A DNA stretch of 64,000 nt from Octadecabacter sp. B2R22 (GTDB lineage Bacteria > Pseudomonadota > Alphaproteobacteria > Rhodobacterales > Rhodobacteraceae), in NCBI RefSeq assembly GCF_018861045.1, contig NZ_JAHKQJ010000007.1:520306-584305 (forward strand), read 5' to 3'. This document shows, one piece after another, positions 63,862 through 64,000 of the stretch. The notes under the pieces were generated by a model. It ran no database searches. It had not been told where the DNA came from and was given only the letters and a program-made list of their open reading frames with translations. Position 1 is the stretch's first letter. Each line of letters opens with the position of its first letter. The position numbers and the translations under genes are program-made.

Positions 63862-64000
63862 GTTGTATCCTTTGCGACTGGCCCGACGGGGCATCAGCCT
63901 GAATGGTATCTGCTGCAATATAGGAAAAGTGTAATCACTCTCAAGGGGCGGCTTTACCATGTGTTAGCTGAAACCACGCAATACATCCCAAACCAATGTC

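Overview
The window is 64 kb of chromosomal DNA from an alphaproteobacterium, almost certainly a marine Rhodobacterales member of the Roseobacter group (a Loktanella/Octadecabacter/Yoonia-like genome would fit, but I cannot name the genus). The reasons are: a long SUF operon led by an IscR-like Rrf2 regulator that lacks the cysteine triad, the order corC-xerD-(hypothetical)-aroK-aroB, an IalB family protein, a Ppx/GppA protein beside a Virulence_fact/MTHFR/methyl-THF:corrinoid methyltransferase set, a Hint-domain RTX-like secreted protein, and a VPLPA-CTERM protein. I see no rRNA, CRISPR array, intact insertion sequence or prophage. There is one tRNA (tRNA-Arg, anticodon CCG).

Layout. 0-7.7 kb, all minus strand: typA; a small transporter operon of two tandem YitT proteins and an SMR exporter; icd with a 20-bp near-perfect palindrome upstream; then a tightly coupled operon of an alpha/beta hydrolase, two small unknown proteins and a tandem HD-domain protein. 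7.7-17.5 kb, plus strand: the iscR-SUF operon (iscR, IscS-like desulfurase, sufB, several guest genes, sufC, sufD, two membrane proteins, sufS), with an Irr-type inverted repeat in its promoter region. 17.5-24.4 kb: tRNA-Arg, a TetR regulator divergent from an iorAB-like molybdenum hydroxylase with a perfect 10-bp inverted repeat between them, then a 901-aa haem peroxidase carrying a C-terminal Hint domain, and a Tat-exported DUF882 protein. 24.7-29 kb: L,D-transpeptidase, then lpxD with its own ACP and ketosynthase. 29-38.6 kb: IalB protein, a candidate small RNA, a HerA-like ATPase, XRE regulator, CorC-like protein, xerD, a secreted unknown, a 50-aa membrane protein, aroK-aroB, ssb. 38.7-41.4 kb: lytic transglycosylase, AraC regulator, miaA. 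41.4-54.5 kb: the envelope and translation cluster pyrH, (pseudogene), frr, uppS, cdsA, dxr, rseP, a 42-aa ORF, bamA, ompH/skp, fabZ, lpxA, lpxI, lpxB. 54.5-64 kb: HpcH/HpaI aldolase, ppx/gppA, a C1/tetrahydrofolate set interrupted by a VPLPA-CTERM gene, DUF4386 protein, thermonuclease-like protein, MAPEG protein and mnmA.

Themes. Fe-S cluster assembly is one transcription unit apparently under iron control. Lipid A synthesis is split: lpxA, lpxI and lpxB sit in the bamA cluster, but lpxD is 25 kb away with a dedicated ACP and ketosynthase. Notable items are a three-hairpin candidate sRNA with an anti-Shine-Dalgarno-like loop at about 30.0 kb, an open frame with two in-frame amber codons behind pyrH, the Hint peroxidase, the tandem HD protein and several clean palindromic operator candidates. 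I did not find anything I can confidently call a wholly new multi-gene system.
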